NCBI GenBank assembly: GCA_036397475.1
Contig: DASWIV010000302.1
Coordinates: forward strand, 1 to 19,194
Source: DASWIV01 sp036397475
GTDB taxonomy: Bacteria > JAJVIF01 > JAPKYR01
DNA length: 19,194 nt
Reading direction: 5' to 3'
Part shown: positions 1 through 7,790 of the stretch, one piece after another
Position numbering within the stretch: position 1 is the stretch's first letter
Layout of the letters: each line of letters begins with the position of its first letter
The notes under the pieces: generated by a model
What the model saw: only the letters and a program-made list of their open reading frames with translations
Database searches by the model: none
Told to the model about the DNA's origin: nothing
Position numbers and translations under genes: made by a program

Positions 1-258
1 GTTCGTTCCCCATCGTTCAACCTTATGAGAGAATATAAGGGGAAGCCCGGACTTCGCCACTGGGACCTGTTCCGCCTCGACGGTGGTTTCGCCGAACTCG
101 GAATCTACGAATCCACCGATGAAAACACCGTCACGGTAATCGAGTGGGCGGACAGGTGGGATGACCTCGAACGAAACTGCGATTCGGTAATTTTCATGGA
201 CCTCGGCGAAATTGAAAATGAACGGACGATCAGGATAGCTGGGAACCTGAATATCTGA
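1..258 (+). CDS. tsaE: TsaE, tRNA t6A biosynthesis ATPase (C-terminal part, 5' end outside the window)
   Basis: The reading frame is open from base 1, so the start and the Walker A part lie off the left edge; about 85 residues are present. They begin with an SPSFNL stretch that matches the SPTF-x-L motif of TsaE. This is followed by HWDLFRL, the family's H-x-D-x-Y/F-R motif, and VIEWADR, the family's IEWA-x-R motif. TsaE is the ATPase that acts with TsaB and TsaD to put threonylcarbamoyl on A37 of ANN-decoding tRNAs. The stop codon overlaps the tsaB ATG by one base (TGATG), which suggests translational coupling. An internal ATG at 25 is not a credible start because conserved family residues lie before it. 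Confidence 0.93.
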   Translation, partial: VRSPSFNLMREYKGKPGLRHWDLFRLDGGFAELGIYESTDENTVTVIEWADRWDDLERNCDSVIFMDLGEIENERTIRIAGNLNI

Positions 259-947
259 TGAAGCTTGCGATTGACACATCGACACGAAACGCTGTAATTG
301 CGCTCCACGACGGCGAAAATATCCGGTCACGCGAATTTGAGCCGGGAGCGACCCAGAAAGTAATTTTTACCGAGCTGGCGTCAATTCTCGATCCCGACAA
401 TCTTGCTGCGCTTGAAGCGGTCATTGTGGGATTAGGCCCCGGTTCTTTTACTGGTGTGAAAATCGGCGTGACTGCCGCGAAAACCCTGGCGTGGTCACGA
501 GGTATTAAAATCATCGGAATCAACTCACTCGACGCTGTCGCAGAAAATGTCCCGATCCCTGTCAAAGATTCGGTAACTGTAGTGGTAGGTGTGCCATCAA
601 CCCGTGGCGAAGCTTATATCCGTACATACACTCCATTTAAAAACGAATGGGTTCCTCATCCCGATATCCTCGACATCAAAATTGAAACGGATTCTTTAGA
701 CAGGATCCTTCCCGAAAATAAACTGATCCTTGCCGGAGAATGCGCTGAACAGATCTTTGAAAAGATAGTTTCAATTCGTGAGTGCCCAATACCTGACAAA
801 GACTTTCTGAGGCCATCTGCGGAAGGATTATTCCGTCTCGGGATGAAGTCTCTGATTGCTGGGACCTTCGACGATCCTGCTGCTCTGGTACCTCTATACG
901 TTCGGGCATCGCAGGCTGAGCGAAAACTCGAGGAGGGGACGAAGTGA
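258..947 (+). CDS. tsaB: TsaB, partner subunit of the t6A threonylcarbamoyltransferase
   Basis: This 229-residue protein is close to the usual TsaB length. It begins MKLAIDTST, the ASKHA-fold phosphate-1 strand, and carries GLGPGSFTG at about residues 58-66, the family hallmark, followed by a KIG-x-x-AAK helix. TsaB is an inactive paralogue of TsaD that forms the core heterodimer with it and recruits TsaE. The start overlaps the tsaE stop by one base, and its own stop overlaps the rimI start by four bases. The C-terminal half is less conserved, as is normal for the family. I see no truncation or other oddity. Confidence 0.95.
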   Translation: MKLAIDTSTRNAVIALHDGENIRSREFEPGATQKVIFTELASILDPDNLAALEAVIVGLGPGSFTGVKIGVTAAKTLAWSRGIKIIGINSLDAVAENVPIPVKDSVTVVVGVPSTRGEAYIRTYTPFKNEWVPHPDILDIKIETDSLDRILPENKLILAGECAEQIFEKIVSIRECPIPDKDFLRPSAEGLFRLGMKSLIAGTFDDPAALVPLYVRASQAERKLEEGTK

Positions 948-1459
948 CAGCGGCAAAAATAAATCACGACCCCTGGCCCCCTCCCCCGGAATTAAAAGTC
1001 GATGGCGTTGTGCTTGTCGAGATGGAACCCGGGCATGTGGATCGGATTGTTGAAATTGAGAATGAAAGTTTCCCGATCCCGTGGGAACCCGAAGCATTCG
1101 AGCACGACATCGAGGGAAATGAACTCGCCCATTACTGGATCCTTGAAAAGGATGGAGAGATTATCGGCTACGCCGGCATCTGGCTGATCGACACGCTTGC
1201 CCACCTGACCACTATCTGCATCGAGCAAAATCATCGTGGACTGGGGCTTGGGCGCTGGCTGCTTCTCGAAGTAATGCGACTGGGAGCTGACCTGGGCGCA
1301 AAGCGATTTACCCTCGAAGTCCGCGAATCAAATGACAACGCCATTAAACTTTACGAAAGTGTCGGGTACCGTGTCGCCGGACGCCGGGAAAAATATTACA
1401 AGGAAATAAATGAGGATGCGCTCGTAATGTGGACCGGCAGCGAGCCATACAGAGACTGA
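944..1459 (+). CDS. rimI: RimI-type N-alpha-acetyltransferase (GNAT)
   Basis: This 171-residue GNAT protein starts at a GTG inside the tsaB stop (GTGA overlap), with a strong AGGAGG at 931-936 seven bases upstream, which fixes the start. The acetyl-CoA loop RGLGLG is at about 98-103, followed by LEVRESN-x-x-AI-x-LYESVGY at 124-142 and R-x-x-YY at 148-152, then EDALVM. This is the full RimI pattern. RimI acetylates the N-terminal alanine of ribosomal protein S18 in E. coli and often sits between tsaB and tsaD. A proline-rich leader of about 20 residues (PWPPPPE) precedes the domain and is slightly longer than in short RimI proteins. The substrate here is inferred from family and neighbourhood. 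Confidence 0.93.
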   Translation: MTAAKINHDPWPPPPELKVDGVVLVEMEPGHVDRIVEIENESFPIPWEPEAFEHDIEGNELAHYWILEKDGEIIGYAGIWLIDTLAHLTTICIEQNHRGLGLGRWLLLEVMRLGADLGAKRFTLEVRESNDNAIKLYESVGYRVAGRREKYYKEINEDALVMWTGSEPYRD

Positions 1460-2472
1460 TGTACGTACTCGGGATAGATACTTCATGCGACGATACGTCG
1501 GTAGCGATTTTAGACTCCGAATCGGGAAGCGTCCTGGCTGAGCATGTTTCAAGCCAGGTAGAGCTTCATTCGATCTATGGAGGTGTTGTCCCCGAAATTG
1601 CAGCCCGGAAACACCTGGAATACATTATCCCCATGATCGAAAAAGCGCTCGATTCCGCGGGGATCGCCCCGGATCCCGGTGTCATCGATCTTGTCGCGGC
1701 TACACGCGGTCCCGGATTGATAGGTGGATTACTCATAGGATTCAGTGCCGCCAAGGCACTCAGCCTTGGATGGGAGATTCCATTTGTGGGCGTCAATCAT
1801 ATAAACGGCCATCTTGTGTCTGCCGAACTCGACCATGGCGGCCTTCCATACCCCCATATAGCACTCGTAATCTCTGGTGGACATTCCGAACTTTACAAGG
1901 CAGAATCGCCCATAAAATATTCTCTTATCGGACAGACCCGCGACGATGCCGTTGGAGAACTCCTGGATAAAGTCGGACGCCTCCTCGACCTGCCATTCCC
2001 ATCCGGACCGATCATCGACAAGTGGGCTGTTAATCTTCCCCAGCTATCGCCACGTCCTGAATTCCCGCGGCCATTATTGTCCGATGAGGTCCTCGAGTTC
2101 AGTTTTTCCGGATTAAAAACGGCATGCCTTTATTTTCTGAGGTCTGATGAAGCAAAAAAATTCTCCAGGGAGTCAATCGGCTCCGAAGTACTTTACGCCG
2201 CTGTCGATTGCCTGCTGGGCAAATCATTCGAGGCGTGTAAAAAATTCGGTTTAAATTACCTGGTAATTTCTGGCGGTGTGGCAGCGTCGGAATACCTCAG
2301 GAAAACCGCGTCTCAACTTGGAGCAAGGGAAGGACTCGATATCGTTTTCCCTTCAAGGAAACACTGCACCGACAATGGCTCCATGATAGCCCTTGCCGGA
2401 CATTACAAGTTTACCGGATTCGGCGCGGACCCGTACGACCTCGACTGCGACGCCTCCCTCGACGTCAATTAA
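1459..2472 (+). CDS. tsaD: TsaD, tRNA N6-adenosine threonylcarbamoyltransferase
   Basis: The chosen ATG at 1459 overlaps the rimI stop by one base (TGATG) and gives 337 residues beginning MYVLGIDTSCDDT, the typical TsaD N-terminus. An upstream in-frame ATG at 1429 would add ten residues inside rimI and is not needed. The metal ligands are visible as H114 and H118 (NHINGHL) and D305 (CTDNGSMIA). Other family motifs are SSQ at 31-33, GPGL at 84-87, SGGHSEL at 139-145, DDAVGELLDK at 162-171, FSFSGLK at 214-220 and SGGVAAS at 271-277. A small deviation is PSGP (181-184) where PGGP is usual. The protein transfers the threonylcarbamoyl group onto A37 of tRNA. It closes the operon. Confidence 0.96.
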   Translation: MYVLGIDTSCDDTSVAILDSESGSVLAEHVSSQVELHSIYGGVVPEIAARKHLEYIIPMIEKALDSAGIAPDPGVIDLVAATRGPGLIGGLLIGFSAAKALSLGWEIPFVGVNHINGHLVSAELDHGGLPYPHIALVISGGHSELYKAESPIKYSLIGQTRDDAVGELLDKVGRLLDLPFPSGPIIDKWAVNLPQLSPRPEFPRPLLSDEVLEFSFSGLKTACLYFLRSDEAKKFSRESIGSEVLYAAVDCLLGKSFEACKKFGLNYLVISGGVAASEYLRKTASQLGAREGLDIVFPSRKHCTDNGSMIALAGHYKFTGFGADPYDLDCDASLDVN

Positions 2473-2555
2473 TATGAACTTGCCTTCCACCCTCTCTGGA
2501 TCAAAAAATTTTAATCTTTAAGCTGCAACCTATTCCCATCTCATCTCTCTCATGT

Positions 2556-3083
2556 GTGAATAACGGGTGGATGTTATCTCTTATGAATGATTTTAAGCAC
2601 ATTTACTGGTGCGAGAGGTGTTACAGGGAAGGCGATACGAGCTCGGGAACATATTTACTCCCGGAATTCAGGGAGCGCAGACTTCACGTACATGTAAGGA
2701 AAGGGCAGTACTGCCGTCACTGCAATACGGTTCTGACCCTGGAATCCCTCAGGAGATTCCTGTTTCTATTTCCTTTCTCATTTCTGGTTACTTTTCTCTT
2801 CCCTTACTCCCTCGCTCTTGCTACATCATCCGCCGGGCGATGGCGGTCACTTGAGCCAATACGTTCATCCGGAGAATCGCTCATGAATCTTGTAAATATT
2901 CACAGGGTCGAATTAAAAAAGCTGTGGGGAATCATCCACAGTGAAGTATCATCCCACTCGACCGTAGCGTCAGCCGTACGTGAAATCCGGGGAAAATGCC
3001 CGGTTCCTCCGAGGGTGATCTACGCGGCGATCTGGTTTTTATCAGTTGTATCCCGAAATAATGTCACGCGTCGGGCTCGATAG
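2556..3083 (+). CDS. Zinc-ribbon membrane protein, function unknown
   Basis: I do not recognise this protein of up to 175 residues. Two CxxC pairs (C19/C22 and C53/C56, counted from the GTG at 2556) flank about 30 residues rich in charged and aromatic amino acids, which suggests a zinc ribbon. A long hydrophobic stretch follows at about 66-90 (FLFLFPFSFLVTF and on), and a second, shorter one lies near 152-166. The arrangement suggests a cytosolic zinc ribbon on a one- or two-pass membrane anchor, with a basic tail. The start is uncertain: the GTG at 2556 has no ribosome binding site, and the ATGs at 2571 and 2583 keep all four cysteines, the latter with a weak GGGTGG upstream. The 3' end overlaps the convergent lipoprotein gene by 20 bases. 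It lies 83 bases after tsaD in the same direction, so it could be read from the same transcript. Confidence 0.7.
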   Translation: MNNGWMLSLMNDFKHIYWCERCYREGDTSSGTYLLPEFRERRLHVHVRKGQYCRHCNTVLTLESLRRFLFLFPFSFLVTFLFPYSLALATSSAGRWRSLEPIRSSGESLMNLVNIHRVELKKLWGIIHSEVSSHSTVASAVREIRGKCPVPPRVIYAAIWFLSVVSRNNVTRRAR

Positions 3084-3735
3084 GTCCGCCCTGCGCTGAG
3101 ACATCGTCGATCAGAACGTAAGGATAACTGGTCAGGACTGTCTCCCCAAGATCGCTCTGAATTACTATTTCAGCCCAGTACTCTACCGAAACCGCGTCCA
3201 TTGGCTGTTCAATGTAAAACTGCATTGTCGAGTCGGGTTCTGTCGCGTAGTTTTCAAGCCGCTCTTCCTCGCCGCTGACCACGTTGTAGGTAATAGGGCC
3301 GTTATCATCGGATACATAACCCGAGTCCGGGTTCATTGGATCTATCAGCATATAGGTTTTGAGTCCCGTTGGAAGCAAAGCCTTGTACACCATATTCACC
3401 GAATATTTCTCTCCCGGAGGAGTTATCGGGTTAATTGCATGGGCTGTAAAAAGCATCGACGCCGGAACATCGAGCACTTCTCCATCGTCAGTGGTAATCT
3501 GATCCGCTTCCAGGTACTGTGTCAATTCGATGCTCACCGACACTTTGTCCGCAAGCGATTCCGGCTGTGTCACAGGCTCGTCAGTTACTTCCGGCATGGG
3601 ATCTTCATTCCGGGGCGTGCCCTGAGTCTGTGGAGATTCCCCCCCGTTATCAGACGTACAGGACATTGACAACACCGGCACGATCAATAATAAGATCGCC
3701 AGCATTGATATTTGAATCTGTTGTGAAATTTTCAT
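3064..3735 (-). CDS. Small lipoprotein with Pro/Glu/Thr-rich linker, function unknown
   Basis: This 223-residue protein has a clear lipoprotein signal: positive start, hydrophobic core (ISMLAILLLIVPVL) and a cysteine at position 26 in LSMSC. Residues 27-62 are a low-complexity Pro/Glu/Thr/Gln linker, typical of a spacer behind a lipid anchor. Residues 63-223 look like an all-beta domain rich in acidic residues. I cannot name its family. The start is well supported by GGAGG (plus-strand CCTCC at 3741-3745) five bases upstream. The gene is divergent from the phytase-like gene across 77 bases and convergent, with a 20-base overlap, with the zinc-ribbon gene. Confidence 0.82.
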   Translation of the reverse strand: MKISQQIQISMLAILLLIVPVLSMSCTSDNGGESPQTQGTPRNEDPMPEVTDEPVTQPESLADKVSVSIELTQYLEADQITTDDGEVLDVPASMLFTAHAINPITPPGEKYSVNMVYKALLPTGLKTYMLIDPMNPDSGYVSDDNGPITYNVVSGEEERLENYATEPDSTMQFYIEQPMDAVSVEYWAEIVIQSDLGETVLTSYPYVLIDDVSAQGGPIEPDA

Positions 3736-3812
3736 TCTGACCTCCGGTTTTGCGAAATGGCATACCGTTTTTCTCTCCTCTTATGATAACCTATTAGCGG
3801 TGAGCGGGATAT

Positions 3813-5144
3813 ATGAAACCTGATAAAGTCTTATTTGGTGTCTTGGCTGCGCTTATTCTCATTTTCAGTGCGAATGGTGACGCCGTCGGCCAGGATGGCG
3901 CCAGCCCTGTCATGGGATTGCCTGTCGATGACGGTTTTCCGCTCTGGCTTACCGAAGACCAGTACAATTACCTGCCGCTTACAACCAATCAGACAAGCGG
4001 ATTGAGATACCTGTCTTCGTATTGGTCGAATGACGAGTCCAGGCTATTCGATCTGATGATGTGTGTCGACGACGCTCCGGTCGGAAAAATTCAGCTATTT
4101 AACTGTTTCGCTCCTCAATATGGTAGACCGGGCGAGACTGGCATTCAATTTGACCATCGAAACTGGGCTTTTCCCCCTCCGGAGATTATCGATTTTCCAT
4201 CCAATCCGGGAAATGGATATGACTGGGAAGGAGTGGCACGCCTGGGAAAATCGCCTTACCTGGTTTTTGTCCAGGAGGGAGACTTAAATGAGATCAATCT
4301 CTACACCGCCAGATTCCGGGACCCTGAAGCGATTGATATAGGTCCCATTGATTCACCTGATTATCCCGATGCCATGAGGTCGGATATTTCAAATCCTGTC
4401 AGACTCAACCTCCCCGACTGGAATACAACCTTCGCTCCGTTATTCAAAAACAATCAGGGCATCGAGGGTATCGCCTGCTCCGATGACCGGCTTTTTCTTG
4501 GCCTGGAATCCCCCGATGAATTCGGAGAACGGTTGATGGGCGAACATTCAACCAAACTTGGCATCTACAAAATAGACCCTGACGATCCGAGAGACATGTC
4601 CAGATGCGAACTCCTGTCATTCCAGGATACAGCGGACTGGAAAAGTAAACTTGGAGTAACAATAGAGACCATCTGCGGCCTGAGCGCTCTCGACTCGCAT
4701 CACCTTCTCGGAATTGACCGCGACAACACAACACTTTTCGCCATCACATTCGATGACGATGGAAACTTATTATCAGGACGCGCGTTTTATCTCGACGTCC
4801 CCGGGCCTGCGCCCGGTCCAAACGACAACTGTCCGCCGCTCAACCATCTTCCAAAACTGTTACAGCCATCGCTCGAAAGTGTCGCGGTAACGCAACCCGC
4901 CCTGAATCGCGTAACTCACGAAATTGAAGCGCGGATCTATCTGGCATGCGATCCGTGGGCGCCCGGATGGGCGCTATATGAAACCGATTGGGATTGTCCC
5001 CAGTATGAAGACCGCCTCGCCAACCTCCTCCCTGCCCTTTACCGTTACACCGTTCCTCTATACATTCTGTTCCCTGACTCAGGCATCGACGAATTTGACA
5101 TTTATTACCCGGTCGATCTCCCTGAAGTTGAGCTTTCCGAGTAA
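3813..5144 (+). CDS. Secreted phytase-like / esterase-like beta-propeller protein
   Basis: This 443-residue protein has a Sec signal peptide (residues 1 to about 26, hydrophobic LFGVLAALILIFSA). No lipobox is visible, so it is probably periplasmic or secreted. Four segments repeat the pattern of a glutamate followed by a short strand, then a turn and a hydrophobic strand: DWEGVAR at 137, GIEGIACSDDRLFLG at 216, IETICGLSALDSHHLLGIDR at 284 and LESVAVTQP at 354. This glutamate-glycine propeller pattern is characteristic of the phytase-like/esterase-like (PF13449-type) and SdiA-regulated families; the assignment is by pattern only. The enzymatic role is unproven. The last 66 bases overlap the convergent GNAT gene. 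Confidence 0.7.
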   Translation: MKPDKVLFGVLAALILIFSANGDAVGQDGASPVMGLPVDDGFPLWLTEDQYNYLPLTTNQTSGLRYLSSYWSNDESRLFDLMMCVDDAPVGKIQLFNCFAPQYGRPGETGIQFDHRNWAFPPPEIIDFPSNPGNGYDWEGVARLGKSPYLVFVQEGDLNEINLYTARFRDPEAIDIGPIDSPDYPDAMRSDISNPVRLNLPDWNTTFAPLFKNNQGIEGIACSDDRLFLGLESPDEFGERLMGEHSTKLGIYKIDPDDPRDMSRCELLSFQDTADWKSKLGVTIETICGLSALDSHHLLGIDRDNTTLFAITFDDDGNLLSGRAFYLDVPGPAPGPNDNCPPLNHLPKLLQPSLESVAVTQPALNRVTHEIEARIYLACDPWAPGWALYETDWDCPQYEDRLANLLPALYRYTVPLYILFPDSGIDEFDIYYPVDLPEVELSE

Positions 5145-6065
5145 TTCATGCATCGGGGTATTTTCAACCGGTACGGCAAGCACGGTCGATTTCCCGTGGT
5201 TCGCTGCCTGTCCCGCTATCGCTGAAATTAACCTCGATGCGTGCCCGCGACGCCTGTATGACAGAATGGTGTACACGCCATCGATCTGTACATGATCGAA
5301 TATCTCATGAACCTTGATCAGCACCGACGCAATATTACCCTCGTACACCTCCAGGAACAGCTTGTGGTCATAAGACAACTTCTTAAAATCGAAATTTACC
5401 GCTCGTCCGGTTTCTTCCGAATATTTGCCGTATATGCCGTGAAATTTGTCCGATTCATCCGGCCTTGCGAATCTCTGATGTCCTCCGTGTATGTGCGGGA
5501 GCCCTGATGGATCGAGCCTGAAAAATGTGAGTTCGGTTTTGATCTGCCTGCCTATCGATGAGAAAAAATCCATGGCAAGACATTCCTCAACATTGGATAT
5601 CGACCCGTAGACCGCTTCAGGCTCGCTACCATCCCCAAGCTGCGAAATCAACTTCTGTACCGATCCCGGCTGCTTTGAATAAATGTGGCATCGATTGTAT
5701 CTGTCCACACACAGCGCCGATAAATGTGCGCCATCTCTTTTTTCAACCAGCACCACACTGTCCATCGGACCACCATAGCTGCCGTCCCGCCCCTGTAAAA
5801 ATTCCCTGAATGAAATATGGATCGGGGTATTATTATTGAGCCACGTGTCCAGCTCTTTGCGTTCAGTTGACATCTCGATCTGGAAAATATTCGGATCCCT
5901 GATATCGAGGTGCACCATACGCTGCGTCCCGCTTTGCCTGTCTCTGCGTACTGCCAGGTGCTCCTGGTTATATACCTTACGTCGTGGCTCACCCGCAGGG
6001 CTACGTGGGGTATTTCTATCCTTATCCTGCCATGGTTTGCTGTCTTTATTATTTTTTTTCCACAT
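5079..6065 (-). CDS. GNAT-fold acetyltransferase with extended N-terminal region
   Basis: This 328-residue protein has a C-terminal GNAT domain at about 225-327. A strand VDGVYT-type segment (IDGVYTILSY, 261-270) leads into the acetyl-CoA loop R-R-R-G-H-A (271-276), followed by a helix, a VPVEN strand end and the NTPMHELLGKLNF element near 302-314. Residues 75-185 hold a second alpha/beta region that may be a degenerate GNAT half (VVLVEKRDGAHLSALCVDRY and on), so a two-lobed GNAT protein is plausible. Residues 1-50 are strongly basic and polar and probably disordered. No good ribosome binding site precedes the ATG at 6065, and a later ATG at 5918 (M50) would remove just this tail. The substrate cannot be deduced. 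It is divergent from the next gene across 54 bases. Confidence 0.72.
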   Translation of the reverse strand: MWKKNNKDSKPWQDKDRNTPRSPAGEPRRKVYNQEHLAVRRDRQSGTQRMVHLDIRDPNIFQIEMSTERKELDTWLNNNTPIHISFREFLQGRDGSYGGPMDSVVLVEKRDGAHLSALCVDRYNRCHIYSKQPGSVQKLISQLGDGSEPEAVYGSISNVEECLAMDFFSSIGRQIKTELTFFRLDPSGLPHIHGGHQRFARPDESDKFHGIYGKYSEETGRAVNFDFKKLSYDHKLFLEVYEGNIASVLIKVHEIFDHVQIDGVYTILSYRRRGHASRLISAIAGQAANHGKSTVLAVPVENTPMHELLGKLNFREIDRVINVKFVDA

Positions 6066-6119
6066 TATTTCTGGTTTTAATGTCAGTTTAGGCTTCCGGA
6101 ATACGTAATATATGTAGTA

Positions 6120-6995
6120 ATGATTGAATCCCGTTCCAGCCCGTTAATTTTCATTCCGCTGATATTTATCCTTCTCCTCATATCAGCCTGCGATAAACCT
6201 GCGGCAGAAAATATCGTCATCAGGATCGGTACTTACAATGTACAGAACATGTTCGATGATTGCGACGATCCCGGCAAATCGGACGATCCTCCGACTCCAG
6301 ATACGCGCCTCCGCGCACTCGCCAGTGTCATCGTAGATATCGACTGTGACATTATAGCCCTTCAGGAAGTCGAGAACATAGAAATTCTGGAAAAATTCAA
6401 TGACGAATACCTGTCAGGCATGTACAACCAGATCATCCTGGTGGAAGGGAACGATCCGCGCGGGATAGATGTTGCGGTTCTGTCGCGCCTGAACATTAGC
6501 GAAATTAATTCTTACCGGGACTATCAAATAAATACAGCCGACCATGGGACGATCCATTTCTCGAGAGATCTTCTCGCGGTTAAATGGCTTGCTCCGGACG
6601 GGCAGCAGTGGAATATCCTCACTACCCATCTTAAATCAGGCGCTACAGACGTAGATGTTGAAAAACGTACCCTCCAGGCACGCGCTATCGCGGGAATCTG
6701 CTCTGCCGACGGCTATGTCTCATTCCTTGGAAGGGGAAACACGATCCTGCTTGGAGACCTGAACGCCGAACCATGGGCTGAGGATCTGCAGGCAATATCC
6801 TCTGTGCCATTTTCCGATCCCGCAAAGGACCTTCCATACAGGCAGACGCATCGATCCGGAAAGGTACTGGATTACATTCTCCTTGCGCCTGGAGCCGACA
6901 CTCATTACATGATAAGTTCGTTCACAATTTACCGGGAAGGTCTCACGGAAATCGCAAGCGATCATTATCCAATATACCTTGACCTTCAATTCTGA
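6120..6995 (+). CDS. Lipoprotein of the endonuclease/exonuclease/phosphatase (EEP) family
   Basis: This 291-residue protein begins with a lipoprotein signal (LIFILLLISAC, cysteine 24). The EEP fold follows with all expected catalytic elements: GTYNVQNMFD with N40, LQEVEN with E83, GIDVAVLSR with D117, R149, TTHLKSG with H170, LLGDLNAEP with D213 and N215, DYILL with D251 and the closing SDHYP with D281 and H282. EEP enzymes cleave phosphodiesters by a metal-dependent mechanism, acting as DNases, phospholipases or sugar-phosphate phosphatases. Which of these applies is not visible, although extracellular-nuclease-like family members share the GIDVAVLSR and FSRD-type motifs. The protein should be membrane-anchored outside the cytoplasm. 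I see no clear ribosome binding site before the ATG. Confidence 0.87.
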   Translation: MIESRSSPLIFIPLIFILLLISACDKPAAENIVIRIGTYNVQNMFDDCDDPGKSDDPPTPDTRLRALASVIVDIDCDIIALQEVENIEILEKFNDEYLSGMYNQIILVEGNDPRGIDVAVLSRLNISEINSYRDYQINTADHGTIHFSRDLLAVKWLAPDGQQWNILTTHLKSGATDVDVEKRTLQARAIAGICSADGYVSFLGRGNTILLGDLNAEPWAEDLQAISSVPFSDPAKDLPYRQTHRSGKVLDYILLAPGADTHYMISSFTIYREGLTEIASDHYPIYLDLQF

Positions 6996-7130
6996 ATCCA
7001 TATGGGTGTTCCCTGCATTGGAAAGCGAACCTCCAACCTGAATCCCACGTCTTAGTTATTAAATAAGTTTAATTCAATTTATTTTCTACTGGAAAAGCAG
7101 TACTTATTAACTCGAAAGGTGGATTAAAAA

Positions 7131-7661
7131 GTGAAATCCTCTAAGTATCAGGAATCTATCCTTGGCTTAATCGGGGAGATCGATATAGTAATTTCAAATG
7201 AACACGCCGCGCGGCGATATTACAGGAGCGCGCTTAAATTAGCCAACTCCCAGAACACACGCGACCTGTTCGACTGGCTCGCCAACCGCCACGCAGGCAA
7301 AGTGCACTCACTGTTCATGCGACGGAAGAAAATCCTTGAAGGCACTGAACTCAGTGACAAAACCAGTTCCATGGAGATGGGCACCGCGGGCAGGCGGAAC
7401 GATGTTTGGGTTACTGCTGTCAGCCATCGAGCGACGGATCTCGACCTTTACAAAGCAGCAGTTTCCAATGAAAGCAACGCGTATTCCGACTACCAGCGTA
7501 AGCTGACATCCTCCGATAATCCTCTCATCAGGAAATTCTATCTCGGAATGGTTGTGGAACAGGAAAACCTGATGAGAATTCTGAACGAGCGGATGTGGCA
7601 TACCGAAGTCGACCGCGCATTCCAGGGTCTTAAAGCACGAAAACTCGCATCGCAGAGTTAA
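7131..7661 (+). CDS. Ferritin-like/rubrerythrin-like four-helix protein with an apparently degenerate metal site
   Basis: This 176-residue protein starts at a GTG with an AAGGTGG-type ribosome binding site at about 7116-7122. The sequence falls into two similar helical hairpins. The first has E24 in NEHAARRYYRSALKLA, then a helix around LFDWLANRHAGKVHSLF. The second has E114 in NESNAYSDYQRKL, then FYLGMVVEQENLMRIL. In rubrerythrin-type diiron proteins the second helix of each hairpin carries E-x-x-H. Here both are altered: neither E-x-x-H can be aligned in the first helix, and the histidine is replaced in the second (E145 with methionine three residues on). The fold assignment is by pattern and moderately sure; iron binding is doubtful. 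The gene is followed by several hairpins. Confidence 0.72.
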   Translation: MKSSKYQESILGLIGEIDIVISNEHAARRYYRSALKLANSQNTRDLFDWLANRHAGKVHSLFMRRKKILEGTELSDKTSSMEMGTAGRRNDVWVTAVSHRATDLDLYKAAVSNESNAYSDYQRKLTSSDNPLIRKFYLGMVVEQENLMRILNERMWHTEVDRAFQGLKARKLASQS

Positions 7662-7719
7662 ATATGAAATTCACAAAGGGACGTGTGAGATGGCATAACG
7701 CTCCTTTGCCTCCTCCAGA

Positions 7720-7746
7720 GAGGGCGCCTTCCTCATAGGCGCCCTC
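7720..7746. repeat. Perfect 9-bp inverted repeat (hairpin)
   Basis: The arms GAGGGCGCC (7720-7728) and GGCGCCCTC (7738-7746) are perfect reverse complements around a 9-base loop. No T-run follows on either strand, so on its own it is not a textbook terminator. It sits 59 bases past the end of the ferritin-like gene and could protect or help terminate that transcript. Confidence 0.6.
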
Positions 7747-7759
7747 ACGGATAAACAAC

Positions 7760-7790
7760 AACCCGGCATTGCTGCCGGGTTTGGATTTTC
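7760..7790. terminator. Probable bidirectional rho-independent terminator
   Basis: A perfect 9-bp stem, AACCCGGCA (7760-7768) and TGCCGGGTT (7773-7781), has a 4-base TTGC loop. On the plus strand it is followed by TGGATTTTC, a moderately T-rich tail; on the minus strand it is followed by GTTGTTTATCC, also T-rich. It lies between the convergent ferritin-like gene and the 832-residue lipoprotein gene, where a two-way terminator is expected. Confidence 0.7.

Noticed and set aside
1429..1458. Upstream ATG start for tsaD
   Set aside because: It would add ten residues read inside rimI, while the ATG at 1459 gives the standard family N-terminus and the same TGATG overlap seen at tsaE/tsaB.
258..2472. 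The tsaE-tsaB-rimI-tsaD cluster as a novel arrangement
   Set aside because: The same order occurs in well-known bacteria such as Bacillus subtilis (ydiB-ydiC-ydiD-gcp), so it is ordinary.
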